DNA from: Terripilifer sp031921685
GTDB taxonomy: Bacteria > Pseudomonadota > Alphaproteobacteria > Rhizobiales > Beijerinckiaceae
Direction of reading: 5' to 3'
Length of the DNA: 64,000 nt
NCBI RefSeq assembly: GCF_031921685.1
Contig: NZ_JAPDHU010000001.1
Span: 1,984,001 to 2,048,000 of the forward strand
Below, in pieces: positions 1 to 7,829 of the stretch. The first letter of the stretch is position 1. Every line of letters begins with the position of its first letter. The notes below the pieces were generated by a model. It was given only the letters and a program-made list of their open reading frames with translations. It was not told the origin of the DNA and made no database searches. Position numbers and translations under genes: made by a program.

Positions 1-685
1 GCATGGCGGCAAGCGAATAGTCGGGATAGCTGCGCCAATCGTCGCCGACGAGCTTGCGCAGTTTCAGGCCGTTGTTCTCGAACACCGCCTGTGCCGCCGC
101 CCAATAGAGCAGGCCGTCGACCTTCTTCGACTTCATCGCTTCGACTGGTGGTGCACCGAGACCGAGCGGCACGAGGTCGACGTCCTTGGTCGGGTCAAGA
201 CCGTTGGCGCGCAGAAAATTGTTGAAATAAGCGATGCCGCCGGTGGCGAGGCTGAACACGCCGATCGTCTTGCCTTTCAGATCCTTGACCGATTTGATCG
301 GACCATCGGCATCGACGGCGATCGACCAGTCGATGATGCCATTGCCCATGATGACGCGCACCGGCAGGTTGTTCTTGGAATTGGCTTGCACGACGACGCT
401 GGCATTCACCTGGGCGAAGTCGGCATTGTTGGCGACCATCTGCTGCAGCGCCTGAAGCGAGGCGCCGACCGGCATCAGCTCGACGTCATAGCCTTCCGCT
501 TTCCAATAGCCCAAGGTGATGGGCAGCGTCAGCATCGGATAGCCGACGTTGAGTACGGAGGTGCCGACCGCGACGCGCACCTTCTTCAAGGGCTTCGCCT
601 GTTGCGCCCAGGCAGGGGTCGTGGCGAGCGCCATAAGCGTTGTCAGAACGACGGCAGGTTTTCGTATTGCACGGGCAAGCAGCAT
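1..685 (-). CDS. ABC transporter substrate-binding protein, NMT1/SsuA type (3' end outside window)
   Basis: Periplasmic binding protein of the NMT1/THI5/SsuA family, which delivers small organic solutes (sulfonates, pyrimidine precursors, nitriles) to an ABC importer. The first 228 codons are visible; the C-terminus lies off the left edge. The start at 685 follows an AAGAGGA ribosome site. Residues 1-28 form a Sec signal peptide ending AWA. The mature part has the family pattern: a beta strand (KKVRVAVGTS), a helix around LGYWKAEGYDVELMPVG, and a 'VKDLKGKTIGVF' hinge. The substrate cannot be predicted. No permease or ATPase gene is visible, though they may lie beyond the edge. It diverges from the adenine-deaminase-type gene, with a LacI-like palindrome between, so nucleobase uptake is a possibility by inference only. 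Confidence 0.85.
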   Translation of the reverse strand, partial: MLLARAIRKPAVVLTTLMALATTPAWAQQAKPLKKVRVAVGTSVLNVGYPMLTLPITLGYWKAEGYDVELMPVGASLQALQQMVANNADFAQVNASVVVQANSKNNLPVRVIMGNGIIDWSIAVDADGPIKSVKDLKGKTIGVFSLATGGIAYFNNFLRANGLDPTKDVDLVPLGLGAPPVEAMKSKKVDGLLYWAAAQAVFENNGLKLRKLVGDDWRSYPDYSLAAM

Positions 686-743
686 GCTGGTCCTCTTATT
701 GCAATGGCCGGATCGGAATCGGAGACGGAGATGTTCGAAATGC

Positions 744-759
744 CTGAAAACGTTTTCAG
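744..759. promoter_or_regulatory. Perfect 16-bp palindrome, LacI/PurR-like operator candidate
   Basis: CTGAAAACGTTTTCAG is a perfect palindrome with a central CG. The core TGAAAACGTTTTCA resembles operators of the LacI/GalR family, including the AAACGTTT core of PurR boxes and cre sites. It lies about 60 bp upstream of the binding-protein start (685) and about 195 bp upstream of the deaminase start (953), so it could control either or both divergent genes. No LacI-family gene is in the window. Confidence 0.45.
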
Positions 760-862
760 CAAACCGCGTGCCAAGCCTTTCGGATGCCTGGTGAGCCGTG
801 CGCGAGTGCCTGATTGGCTTGGGAAAACGGCTTTCGGTGGATCGCGTTAGGAGGATTGCGGC

Positions 863-880
863 GGCGCGTCTGGACGCGCC
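863..880. repeat. Short GC-rich inverted repeat
   Basis: Eight-base arms GGCGCGTC and GACGCGCC are separated by TG. It lies 73 bp upstream of the deaminase start, in the divergent intergenic region. There is no T-run, so it does not look like an intrinsic terminator. It may be a leader hairpin or a protein site. Confidence 0.3.
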
Positions 881-952
881 TATCCATGTTCAAGAATTAG
901 GCGCGGGCGCACAGGAATGCGTCAGCACGCCCCAGCAAGCGAAGGACTGTTC

Positions 953-1978
953 ATGACCGGTATCGAGATTTCGCCCTTTATCGCCAAGCTGCCGAAGGCC
1001 GAATTGCATATGCATCTGGAAGGCTCGCTCGAGCCTGAAACCTTGATCAAGCTTGCCGAGCACAATGGCATCAGACTGCCCTATGCCGATGCGAACGCAG
1101 TGCGGCAGGCCTATCGTTTCGACAGCCTGCAATCCTTCCTCGATCTCTTCTATCTGGGGCTTACCGTTCTGCAGAAGGGCAGTGATTTCTATGAAATGAC
1201 ATCGGCTTATTTCGCCCGCGCGGCACGTGAGAACGTGCGCCATGCGGAAGTGTTCATCAGCCCGCAGGCGCATCTGCGGCGCGGCATTCCCATCGCCGAG
1301 GTGATGGACAATATTCTGGCGGCGATCGACGACGCCAAGAGCCGCCACGGGATGACCGGCGGTTTGATCGTCGGCATTCAGCGCCAATTCGATGAAAGCG
1401 ATGCGCTCGATATGATCAAAGCCGTGCGGCCGTGGCGCGATCGCATCGTCGGATTGGGCATGGGCGGTCCGGAGCTTGGCAATCCGCCGTCAAAATTCAC
1501 CCGCGCCTATGATATCGCGCGCTGCGATTGCGGCTGGCACACCATGGCGCATGCGGGCGAGGAGGGCGGCGCCGATTATGTGCGCGATGCGCTCCATACT
1601 TTGAAATGCGAGCGCATCGATCATGGCGTGCGCGCCGAGAGCGATCCGGACCTGATGCGCGAACTCGCCGAACGCGGCATCCCCCTCACGGTCTGTCCGA
1701 TGTCGAACTGCATGCTCAATGTCTTTCCCGACATGGCCTCGCACAACATTCGTCGCCTGCACGAAGCGGGTTTGTGCATCACCGTGAATTCCGACGATCC
1801 GCCCTATTTCGGCGCCTATATCAACGCCAATTTCGCCGCGATCCAGGCTGCGCTCGGGTTCAGCGATACGGACATCTGGCAGATGGCGCGCAATGGCTTC
1901 ACCAGCGCCTTCATCTCGGACGCGCAACGCCAGCGCTATCTCGACGAGATCGATGCGCATCGGCCGGCAACGGCGTGA
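953..1978 (+). CDS. Adenosine/adenine deaminase family protein, probably adenine deaminase
   Basis: Zn-dependent amidohydrolase that would deaminate adenine to hypoxanthine (or adenosine to inosine) for purine salvage; 341 aa. Metal ligands and catalytic residues are visible: HMH at 19-21, H200 and E203 in HAGEEGG, H224 in RIDHG, and D281/D282 in VNSDDP. The pattern HLEGSLEP after the first histidines and NSDDPPYFG at the C-terminal motif are typical of the adenine deaminase branch. Classical adenosine deaminases usually have HLDG and NTDDP. Start 953 is chosen because AAGGA lies seven bases upstream; the earlier ATG at 917 has no properly spaced site and adds 12 poorly conserved residues. 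The gene diverges from a solute-binding protein gene. Confidence 0.85.
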   Translation: MTGIEISPFIAKLPKAELHMHLEGSLEPETLIKLAEHNGIRLPYADANAVRQAYRFDSLQSFLDLFYLGLTVLQKGSDFYEMTSAYFARAARENVRHAEVFISPQAHLRRGIPIAEVMDNILAAIDDAKSRHGMTGGLIVGIQRQFDESDALDMIKAVRPWRDRIVGLGMGGPELGNPPSKFTRAYDIARCDCGWHTMAHAGEEGGADYVRDALHTLKCERIDHGVRAESDPDLMRELAERGIPLTVCPMSNCMLNVFPDMASHNIRRLHEAGLCITVNSDDPPYFGAYINANFAAIQAALGFSDTDIWQMARNGFTSAFISDAQRQRYLDEIDAHRPATA

Positions 1979-1997
1979 ACGGCCGCCGGTCTCTGTT

Positions 1998-3617
1998 TCA
2001 ATGGGTGCCGCGAATGTAGTCGGCGCCCTTTTCGGCGATCATGATGGTCGGCGCATTGGTGTTGGCGCTGACCAGATTGGGCATGATCGAGGCATCGATC
2101 ACCCGCAGGCCGTCGACGCCGCGCACGCGCAAATGTTCGTCGACGACCGACTCGGGGTCGACGCCCATGCGGCAGGTGCCGACGGGATGATAGATCGAAC
2201 CGCTGTTCTTGCGGATGTAGGTGTCGATGTCGCCGTCGGTTTCCACCGTCGTCCCGGGCAGCACTTCATCGCCGCGAATCTCGTCGAAGGCCTTTTGCTG
2301 GAAGAGCGCGCGCAGCCGCTTGAAGCCTTCGCGGATGGCGAGGCGATCGCCCTCGGCGGCGAGATAATTGGCCTGGATCGCCGGCCGGTCGAGGGGATCG
2401 CTGTTCTTCAGCTTGATGCTACCACGGCTCTCTGGGCGCAGATGGCAGACATTGGCCGAGAAGCCATAGCCCTCATAGATGCCGTTGGCGGGCCTCTTCT
2501 GAAGGGGATGACGCAGATTGGCGGTCGAGAGGCCGGGCGTGAAGTGAATTTGCAGATCCGGCGCCGCCACATCCGGCCGTGATTTGATGAAAGCGCCGCC
2601 CTCGAGCGGAAACTTCGTTGCCGGGCCGCTCTTGAACAGAATGGCGCGCGCCATGGCAAAGCCAGCCCGATCGAAGCGGCGCAGGCCGAACAGCGCGTCT
2701 TCCTTCTTGGCCGCGTATTGCATGCGCACGTTCAGGTGATCTTGCAGATTGCGCCCGACATTCTTCGAGGCCACCTTGACGCCGACACCTGCCGCCTTGA
2801 GGTCGTCGGCATCGCCGATGCCCGAATGCATCAGAACGGTGGGTGAGGAAATCGCACCGCAGGAAACGATCACTTCGCGATCCGCGTGGATATGGGCCGA
2901 AAGACCGTTGGCGACGAGGTCGACGCCGGTGGCACGGGTGCCCTCAAGTGTCACCTTCAGAACCGAGGCACCGGTGACGATGTCGAGATTGCGACGTTCG
3001 CGCACGGGATCGATGAAGGCGCGCGCCGTGCTCCAGCGTTCGCCTTTGCCGATGGAGGAATGGTAGCGACCGACGCCTTCTTGCTGTTCGCCGTTGAAGT
3101 CGGGATTATAGGGTACGCCGCTGTCGAGCGCCGCCTGATGGAAGATGTCGTAGAAGCGATGCTGCGTCTGCGGCTGGGTGACGGGCAATTCGCCGCCGGC
3201 ACCGTGATAGTCGTTGGCACCGCCCTCGAAATCCTCGAACTTGCGGAAATAGGGCAGGCATTTCTCATAAGACCAGTCGCGCAGGCCGAGCTGTGCCCAT
3301 TGGTCGTAGTCGTAGCGATTGCCGCGCGTATAAACCATGCCGTTGATGGCGGAAGAGCCGCCGAGCACGCGGCCGCGCGGCCATTCGATGCGGCGATTGT
3401 CGAGATGCGGTTCGGGCTCGGTGAGATATTGCCAGTTGTGCAGGCTGCGACGATAGAACTGGCCGGCCATCAGGGGTACGCGGATCAGCGGATCCCAATC
3501 GCGTGGGCCGGCTTCCACCAGAAGCACGCGGCACGCGGGATCGGCGGACAGTCGATTGGCCAGAACGCAACCGGCGGAACCGCCGCCGAGAATAATGTAA
3601 TCGTACCCCTTCCTCAT
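1998..3617 (-). CDS. GMC family FAD-dependent oxidoreductase (choline dehydrogenase-like)
   Basis: FAD-dependent dehydrogenase of the glucose-methanol-choline family, oxidising an alcohol to an aldehyde; 539 aa, the usual family length. The ADP-binding Rossmann motif GGGSAG is at residues 11-16. The first GMC signature (WPRGRVLGGSSAINGMVYTR) is near 80-100. The C-terminal active-site region holds His477 in YHPVGTCRMG and an Asn in SANTNAP near 519. No signal peptide is seen, so it is cytoplasmic. The D-2-hydroxyacid dehydrogenase gene lies upstream on the same strand with a 62-bp gap, so co-transcription is possible. BetA would fit the fold, but there is no betaine aldehyde dehydrogenase or betI nearby, so the substrate is left open. 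Confidence 0.9.
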   Translation of the reverse strand: MRKGYDYIILGGGSAGCVLANRLSADPACRVLLVEAGPRDWDPLIRVPLMAGQFYRRSLHNWQYLTEPEPHLDNRRIEWPRGRVLGGSSAINGMVYTRGNRYDYDQWAQLGLRDWSYEKCLPYFRKFEDFEGGANDYHGAGGELPVTQPQTQHRFYDIFHQAALDSGVPYNPDFNGEQQEGVGRYHSSIGKGERWSTARAFIDPVRERRNLDIVTGASVLKVTLEGTRATGVDLVANGLSAHIHADREVIVSCGAISSPTVLMHSGIGDADDLKAAGVGVKVASKNVGRNLQDHLNVRMQYAAKKEDALFGLRRFDRAGFAMARAILFKSGPATKFPLEGGAFIKSRPDVAAPDLQIHFTPGLSTANLRHPLQKRPANGIYEGYGFSANVCHLRPESRGSIKLKNSDPLDRPAIQANYLAAEGDRLAIREGFKRLRALFQQKAFDEIRGDEVLPGTTVETDGDIDTYIRKNSGSIYHPVGTCRMGVDPESVVDEHLRVRGVDGLRVIDASIMPNLVSANTNAPTIMIAEKGADYIRGTH

Positions 3618-3679
3618 CCATCCCTCACCTGATCAGAGCTGCTTTCGAAACGCGGCCGGCCGACTATGTCGCTCGCTTC

Positions 3680-4660
3680 CTAAGTTGCTCTCTTGCCGTC
3701 TGTTTCCATGACGATGTTGCGCAGGCGCTGGCCGGTGCGCCAACGCTGGAGATTGTCGATGAAGAGGGAAGCCGCCGTGATGATGCCGGCATCGCCGGCA
3801 CCCGCGACATGGGGGGTCAACAGCACATTCTCCATCGACCAGAGCGGATGCCCCGGCGGCAACGGTTCGGTCTCCATCACGTCGAGGCCGGCACCGGCGA
3901 TGCGGCCGGCCTGCAAGGCCTCGATCAGCGCCGGCTCTTCGACAAGCGAACCGCGTGCGATGTTGATCAGGAAAGCGGTGGGGCGCAGCGCGTCGATGAC
4001 GGCACGTGAAATCATGCCGTCGGTCTGCGGGCCGGCGAGCGCCGCCACCATCAGATAGTCGGCTTCGCGTGCGGTCTCGACGAGGGCCTCGCGCGGGCGG
4101 ATGTCGTCGAAATTCTCGAGCGGCGTCGTCGAGCGGCTGATGCCGGTGACGTGCATGTTGAAGGCCTTGGCGAGACGGGCGATCTCCTGGCCGATGGCGC
4201 CGGTGCCGACGATGACCAGATGCCGGCGCGCCAGATTGGTGATGGGTGGCGTGATGTCGTCGCGCACCCAAGTTTCTTTGAGACGTGCGATTTCGGATGC
4301 GCGCACATATCGGGCAAGGCCGAGCATCAGCGCGAAGCCATGTTCGGCGACGGCGAAAGCGCGCACGCCCGCGACATTGGTGACGACCACATTGGGCGGC
4401 AGGCCGCTGTTGACCGCCTTGTCGATGCCCGAGGTGACGAAGTTGAGCCAACGCAAGGCGCGCCCGTGCTGGCGAATCAACGCGGCGGGTTCGGGCAGAT
4501 AGAAACGGTTGCCGGTGATCAGGATCTCAGCGCCGTCCACGGCGCCGGCAATGTCCTCATCGCGTTCGGCGACCATCAGGCGCACATCGGGATCGGCACG
4601 CAGGCGTTCAATGAATTCCGTCGGATCGACCAACGGATTGTACAAAGCGATTTTTAGCAT
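3680..4660 (-). CDS. D-2-hydroxyacid dehydrogenase, NAD(P)-dependent
   Basis: Reduces a 2-keto acid to a D-2-hydroxy acid, or the reverse, in the cytoplasm; 326 aa. The nucleotide-binding loop GTGAIG is at 152-157. The catalytic triad is visible as Arg236 (NIARGSLV), Glu265 (ETEPLPP) and His284 (TPHVAG). The N-terminal catalytic domain is relatively divergent, resembling the glyoxylate/hydroxypyruvate reductase branch more than formate or phosphoglycerate dehydrogenases; that assignment is tentative. The gene precedes the GMC oxidoreductase on the same strand, suggesting a small alcohol/keto-acid module. Confidence 0.88.
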   Translation of the reverse strand: MLKIALYNPLVDPTEFIERLRADPDVRLMVAERDEDIAGAVDGAEILITGNRFYLPEPAALIRQHGRALRWLNFVTSGIDKAVNSGLPPNVVVTNVAGVRAFAVAEHGFALMLGLARYVRASEIARLKETWVRDDITPPITNLARRHLVIVGTGAIGQEIARLAKAFNMHVTGISRSTTPLENFDDIRPREALVETAREADYLMVAALAGPQTDGMISRAVIDALRPTAFLINIARGSLVEEPALIEALQAGRIAGAGLDVMETEPLPPGHPLWSMENVLLTPHVAGAGDAGIITAASLFIDNLQRWRTGQRLRNIVMETDGKRAT

Positions 4661-4777
4661 CTGGGTCCGGGCGTTGCTCCGGCGGCACAGTAGCCCTGAT
4701 CGGCGAACCGCGTCTACACGGTGCGTTATTAGCGCGCGTTAAAGGCGTTATTACGAAACCGCATATGGCGATGGGCG

Positions 4778-5563
4778 TCAGCCCGTGGTTGCGGGCTGTG
4801 CCTTGCCGCGCAATGCAAACAAGCTGACGAGTGCGATCAGCGCGATGACGAGTTGCGCGCCAAGCGCCTCCCATGTCGGATTGCCAGTGATCGACACCAG
4901 CCAATCGGGTTCTGGCGACAGATCGTAGGAAATGAGCGTCTGCTCCTGCAGTTCCTGGATCGCCGCGCCGACGAAACGCAGGCCCATGATGAACAGGAAG
5001 GCGGAGGTGATGATGAAGAGCGGGCGGACGGGAATCTGCATGGCGAGCCACTGCATCGCGATATAGATGGCGGCGAGCGCCACGGCGGCCACCACCAGGC
5101 CGAGCAACAGGTCCGCCGACCAGCCGCCGCTCGTCGAGGCCAGGGCATAAAGAAAGAGGACCGTTTCGGCGCCTTCGCGGAAAACGGCGAGAAAGGAAAT
5201 CAGGCCGAGCGAAAAGCCGGTGCCGGCGGTCAGCGCATCGCCGCTGAGCCGCGCCATTTCCGCTTTCCACTTTTTCGGATCCTGGCGCAGGAACAGCCAT
5301 CCGCTCATGTAGAGCATTAAGGCGGCGGCGATGATGAGGACGACGGCTTCGATGCGGTCGTCATGGGTGCCGTCGAAATAAATCTGGAAAATCCAGGCGG
5401 CGATCAGGCTGGCGATGATGGCAAGGACGGCGCCGATATAAAGCGGACGCAGACGTTCATGGGCGCCCGCGCGCCGCATGGCGGCGGCCAGAGCGGTGAC
5501 GATGAGCAGGGCTTCGAGGCCTTCGCGAAGCAGAATGAGGCCGGCTTCCAGTGCCAATTTCAT
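4778..5563 (-). CDS. FTR1 family high-affinity iron permease
   Basis: Integral membrane permease of the FTR1/EfeU family that imports iron across the inner membrane; 261 aa from the chosen start. The two iron-binding REXXE motifs are intact: REGLE at 13-17 and REGAE at 129-133, each inside a hydrophobic helix. Six to seven membrane segments are predictable. Two starts are possible: GTG at 5578, or ATG at 5563, which gives the family-typical N-terminus beginning next to the first helix; neither has a strong ribosome site. The usual partners (EfeO, EfeB, a P19-like protein or a multicopper oxidase) are not adjacent. An Irr-like palindrome lies upstream at 5648-5664. Confidence 0.9.
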   Translation of the reverse strand: MKLALEAGLILLREGLEALLIVTALAAAMRRAGAHERLRPLYIGAVLAIIASLIAAWIFQIYFDGTHDDRIEAVVLIIAAALMLYMSGWLFLRQDPKKWKAEMARLSGDALTAGTGFSLGLISFLAVFREGAETVLFLYALASTSGGWSADLLLGLVVAAVALAAIYIAMQWLAMQIPVRPLFIITSAFLFIMGLRFVGAAIQELQEQTLISYDLSPEPDWLVSITGNPTWEALGAQLVIALIALVSLFALRGKAQPATTG

Positions 5564-5647
5564 AGGCAGGCATCCCACGGGAGGTCTTATGGGTGCCGAC
5601 CATGCGCTGGCGGACGGCCAAGTGCAATGGAAAAGTCATTGATATTG

Positions 5648-5664
5648 TTTGGAATAATTCCATC
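5648..5664 (-). promoter_or_regulatory. Irr-type iron-control element candidate upstream of FTR1
   Basis: TTTGGAATAATTCCATC contains the perfect palindrome TGGAATAATTCCA (5650-5662). It resembles the Rhizobiales Irr box (TTTAGAA-N3-TTCTAAA): six of seven bases match in the left arm and four of seven in the right. It lies about 85 bp upstream of the iron permease start on the strand being transcribed. Iron control is inferred from motif likeness and gene function. Confidence 0.4.
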
Positions 5665-5804
5665 CTCGATGGTTTGGTCGTGACACTTGGCGGGCTTTCG
5701 TTACAGGCTTTATTGCTTTGTGATCGCGGCTTTGGCGCAAATCGCCGATGGCACTGATCTGGCCGCATTGCCGCCACGAACCTCCGGCTAAAGGTCACTT
5801 TCTG

Positions 5805-5883
5805 TTAACCACGACGGCGATTGGCTAAAATGCAACGCAGTTTAACAACCTGTCGGCAAGGTTGACGGAACCTTCGCTTAACC
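5805..5883 (+). promoter_or_regulatory. pal upstream region with three TTAAC boxes and a possible -35
   Basis: TTAACC at 5805-5810, TTAACA at 5842-5847 and TTAACC at 5878-5883 resemble half-sites of the cell-cycle regulator CtrA (TTAA-N7-TTAA). TTGACG at 5862-5867 is a fair -35. No strong -10 is seen. CtrA control of envelope genes is known in Caulobacter; here it is inference. Confidence 0.3.
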
Positions 5884-5959
5884 AAATGAGCCTTACGACA
5901 TTGGTGAGCTGACGGTGGCGCGGATGGGGCCGTTCGCGCATCTGTTGAGGAGTTTCGGT

Positions 5960-6460
5960 ATGTCTTTTTTCTCTGGCGTTCGTCTGTTGCGCGTTGCCGC
6001 TGCATTGACTGTGGCGCTGGCGATTTCCGCCTGTTCCAAAAGTGAAGATCCGAACGCCGCTGGCCTCGGCGCGGGCGCGGGTGCCGCGACGCCCGGCAGC
6101 CAGCAGGATTTCGTCGTCAACGTCGGCGATCGCGTGTTCTTCGATACGGATTCGATCGAATTGAACGCGTCCGCGCAGGCGACGCTCGACAAACAAGCGC
6201 AATGGCTCAACCAGTATTCGCGCTATAATTTCACCATCGAAGGCCATGCCGATGAGCGCGGCACGCGCGAATACAACTTTGCGCTCGGCGCGCAGCGCGC
6301 CGAAGCGGCGAAGAACTATCTGATCGCCCGTGGCGTTCAGGCCGGCCGCATGCGCACCATCAGCTATGGCAAGGAACGGCCGGTGGCCGTCTGCAACGAT
6401 ATCTCCTGCTGGTCGCAGAACCGGCGCGCCGTCACCGTTTTGGGTGGTCCCGGCGCTTGA
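5960..6460 (+). CDS. pal: Peptidoglycan-associated lipoprotein Pal
   Basis: Outer-membrane lipoprotein that tethers the outer membrane to peptidoglycan as part of the Tol-Pal complex used in cell constriction; 166 aa. The signal peptide ends in lipobox ISAC with lipid-modified Cys25. The C-terminal OmpA-like domain carries the peptidoglycan-binding pattern TIEGHADERGTREYN and NRRAV near the end. Start 5960 is chosen because GAGGAG lies six bases upstream and the protein then begins directly with the signal peptide; an upstream in-frame ATG at 5915 would add 15 residues before it. It is followed by a strong terminator, so cpoB probably has its own promoter or depends on read-through. Confidence 0.95.
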   Translation: MSFFSGVRLLRVAAALTVALAISACSKSEDPNAAGLGAGAGAATPGSQQDFVVNVGDRVFFDTDSIELNASAQATLDKQAQWLNQYSRYNFTIEGHADERGTREYNFALGAQRAEAAKNYLIARGVQAGRMRTISYGKERPVAVCNDISCWSQNRRAVTVLGGPGA

Positions 6461-6530
6461 TCGAAATTCAGCGTGACGGGCGCCGTTCGCCTCCAGGCGG
6501 CGTCCCGATCCGATGAAGAGGTGAAAACCT

Positions 6531-6561
6531 TGCCGGCGTTCCTCTGACGCCGGCATTTTTC
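6531..6561 (+). terminator. Intrinsic terminator after pal
   Basis: Nine-base arms TGCCGGCGT (6531-6539) and ACGCCGGCA (6547-6555) with a 7-nt loop, followed by TTTTT. It ends the pal transcript about 70 bp after the stop codon. Confidence 0.85.
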
Positions 6562-6725
6562 TGTCTGCTCAGGTGGATGGCGATCTCGTCTTGCGATGCA
6601 ATCTTGGAGGTGTCTGATCTTGGCCGCAATTTCGCCAAAGCGCCCCTTATGCTAATCGGTGGGTTCCGCGGCGCGCCTACGGTGCTTGGCGTCTGCGAAT
6701 TCGTGATTACGGCCCGGATTCATCG

Positions 6726-7829
6726 ATGACTTTGAAGAGATTTTCAGCAGCCACTGCCCTTCTCGGGCTGGCGATTTTCCCCATGGATGTCGGGGCGCAG
6801 ACGTTTCGTCCGCCCGGTCAAGTTCCTGGTCAACCGCCCGATGGCGGCGGCTATTATCAGCAGGCCCAGGGCGCCGACCCCGCCGGCCTGTTGCTGCGCA
6901 TCGAGCGGTTGGAAGGCCAGTTGCGGTCGATGACCGGCCAGATCGAGCAATTGCAGTATCAAAACCGCCAGTTGCAGGAGCAGATGCAGCGCATGGGCGG
7001 AGCGCCCGCGGGCGGCGGCGAAAGCCGTCCACCGCCGCAGCGGCGCAGCGAAGCCGGCACGGCGCCGGCCCCCGTGGCGCCTCCGTCGCGCGGTGGGCGC
7101 AACGATGCCTATGATCCCGATGCCGATCCCAATGCGCCAGGCGCGCCGCGTGTCATTGGCTCCCTGCCGGAAACGCGCGGCGGGCGTCTGCCGCAGGGGC
7201 CGATCGATCCGATGGGTCCGCCGATCATCGATGAAGGTGATGACGATGGTGGCGGCCCGATCGATCTGACCAATCCGAACGGCCGCATTCCGCGCTCCGG
7301 CGGTTCGATGCGCCAGGGCTCGATCAGCAGTTCGCCATTGCCGGCTCCGGCGCCCGGATCGCAACCGGTTCAGCCACAGCCGCAGCAGCAAGTTCAATCG
7401 CCGCCCTCAGGCGCGGGCGATCAGGTGGCGTCGCTGCCGCCGGTGGCCGGTCCGCGCGGGGAATTCGACCAGGCGGTCGCGACCTTCAAAAAGGGCCAGT
7501 ATGAATCGGCGGAAGGCGAGTTCCGCAATTTCGTCAGTCGTTATCCGACGGGCCGTTTGACGCCGGAAGCGACCTATTATCTTGGCGAGACGTTCTCGCG
7601 CCGCAATCGCCATCGCGAGGCGGCCGAGCAGTTCCTGAAGGTTTCGACTGATTATCCGAAGTCGGGCAGCGTGCCGCAGTCGCTTTACCGGCTCGGCCAG
7701 TCGCTCGATAAGCTCGGTGCCAAGGAACAGGCGTGCGCGGCCTGGGGCGAGATCGGCCGCAAATATCCAACGGCTTCTGCCAGCCTGCGCAATGCCGCCG
7801 ACCGCGAATACAAACGTGCGCAGTGTTGA
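6726..7829 (+). CDS. cpoB: Tol-Pal system protein CpoB (YbgF)
   Basis: Periplasmic coordinator of outer-membrane constriction and septal peptidoglycan synthesis; 367 aa. It has a signal peptide (1-24), a coiled-coil oligomerisation segment (about 58-90, Gln-rich), a long Pro/Gly/Gln-rich linker (about 91-245), and three tetratricopeptide-like repeats at 246-367 starting EFDQAVATFKKGQYE, the conserved YbgF C-terminal domain. The linker is longer than in E. coli CpoB, as is common in alphaproteobacteria. The 3' end overlaps the tilS start region, implying translational coupling. Confidence 0.93.
   Translation: MTLKRFSAATALLGLAIFPMDVGAQTFRPPGQVPGQPPDGGGYYQQAQGADPAGLLLRIERLEGQLRSMTGQIEQLQYQNRQLQEQMQRMGGAPAGGGESRPPPQRRSEAGTAPAPVAPPSRGGRNDAYDPDADPNAPGAPRVIGSLPETRGGRLPQGPIDPMGPPIIDEGDDDGGGPIDLTNPNGRIPRSGGSMRQGSISSSPLPAPAPGSQPVQPQPQQQVQSPPSGAGDQVASLPPVAGPRGEFDQAVATFKKGQYESAEGEFRNFVSRYPTGRLTPEATYYLGETFSRRNRHREAAEQFLKVSTDYPKSGSVPQSLYRLGQSLDKLGAKEQACAAWGEIGRKYPTASASLRNAADREYKRAQC

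Larger units (their letters stand above)
5564..5959. other. Divergent intergenic region FTR1/pal
   Basis: About 400 bp with no convincing gene. It separates the leftward iron permease gene from rightward pal. It contains an Irr-like palindrome near the permease (5648-5664) and three TTAAC boxes near pal (5805-5883), both listed separately. tolB or other tol genes, which usually precede pal, are absent. Confidence 0.7.
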
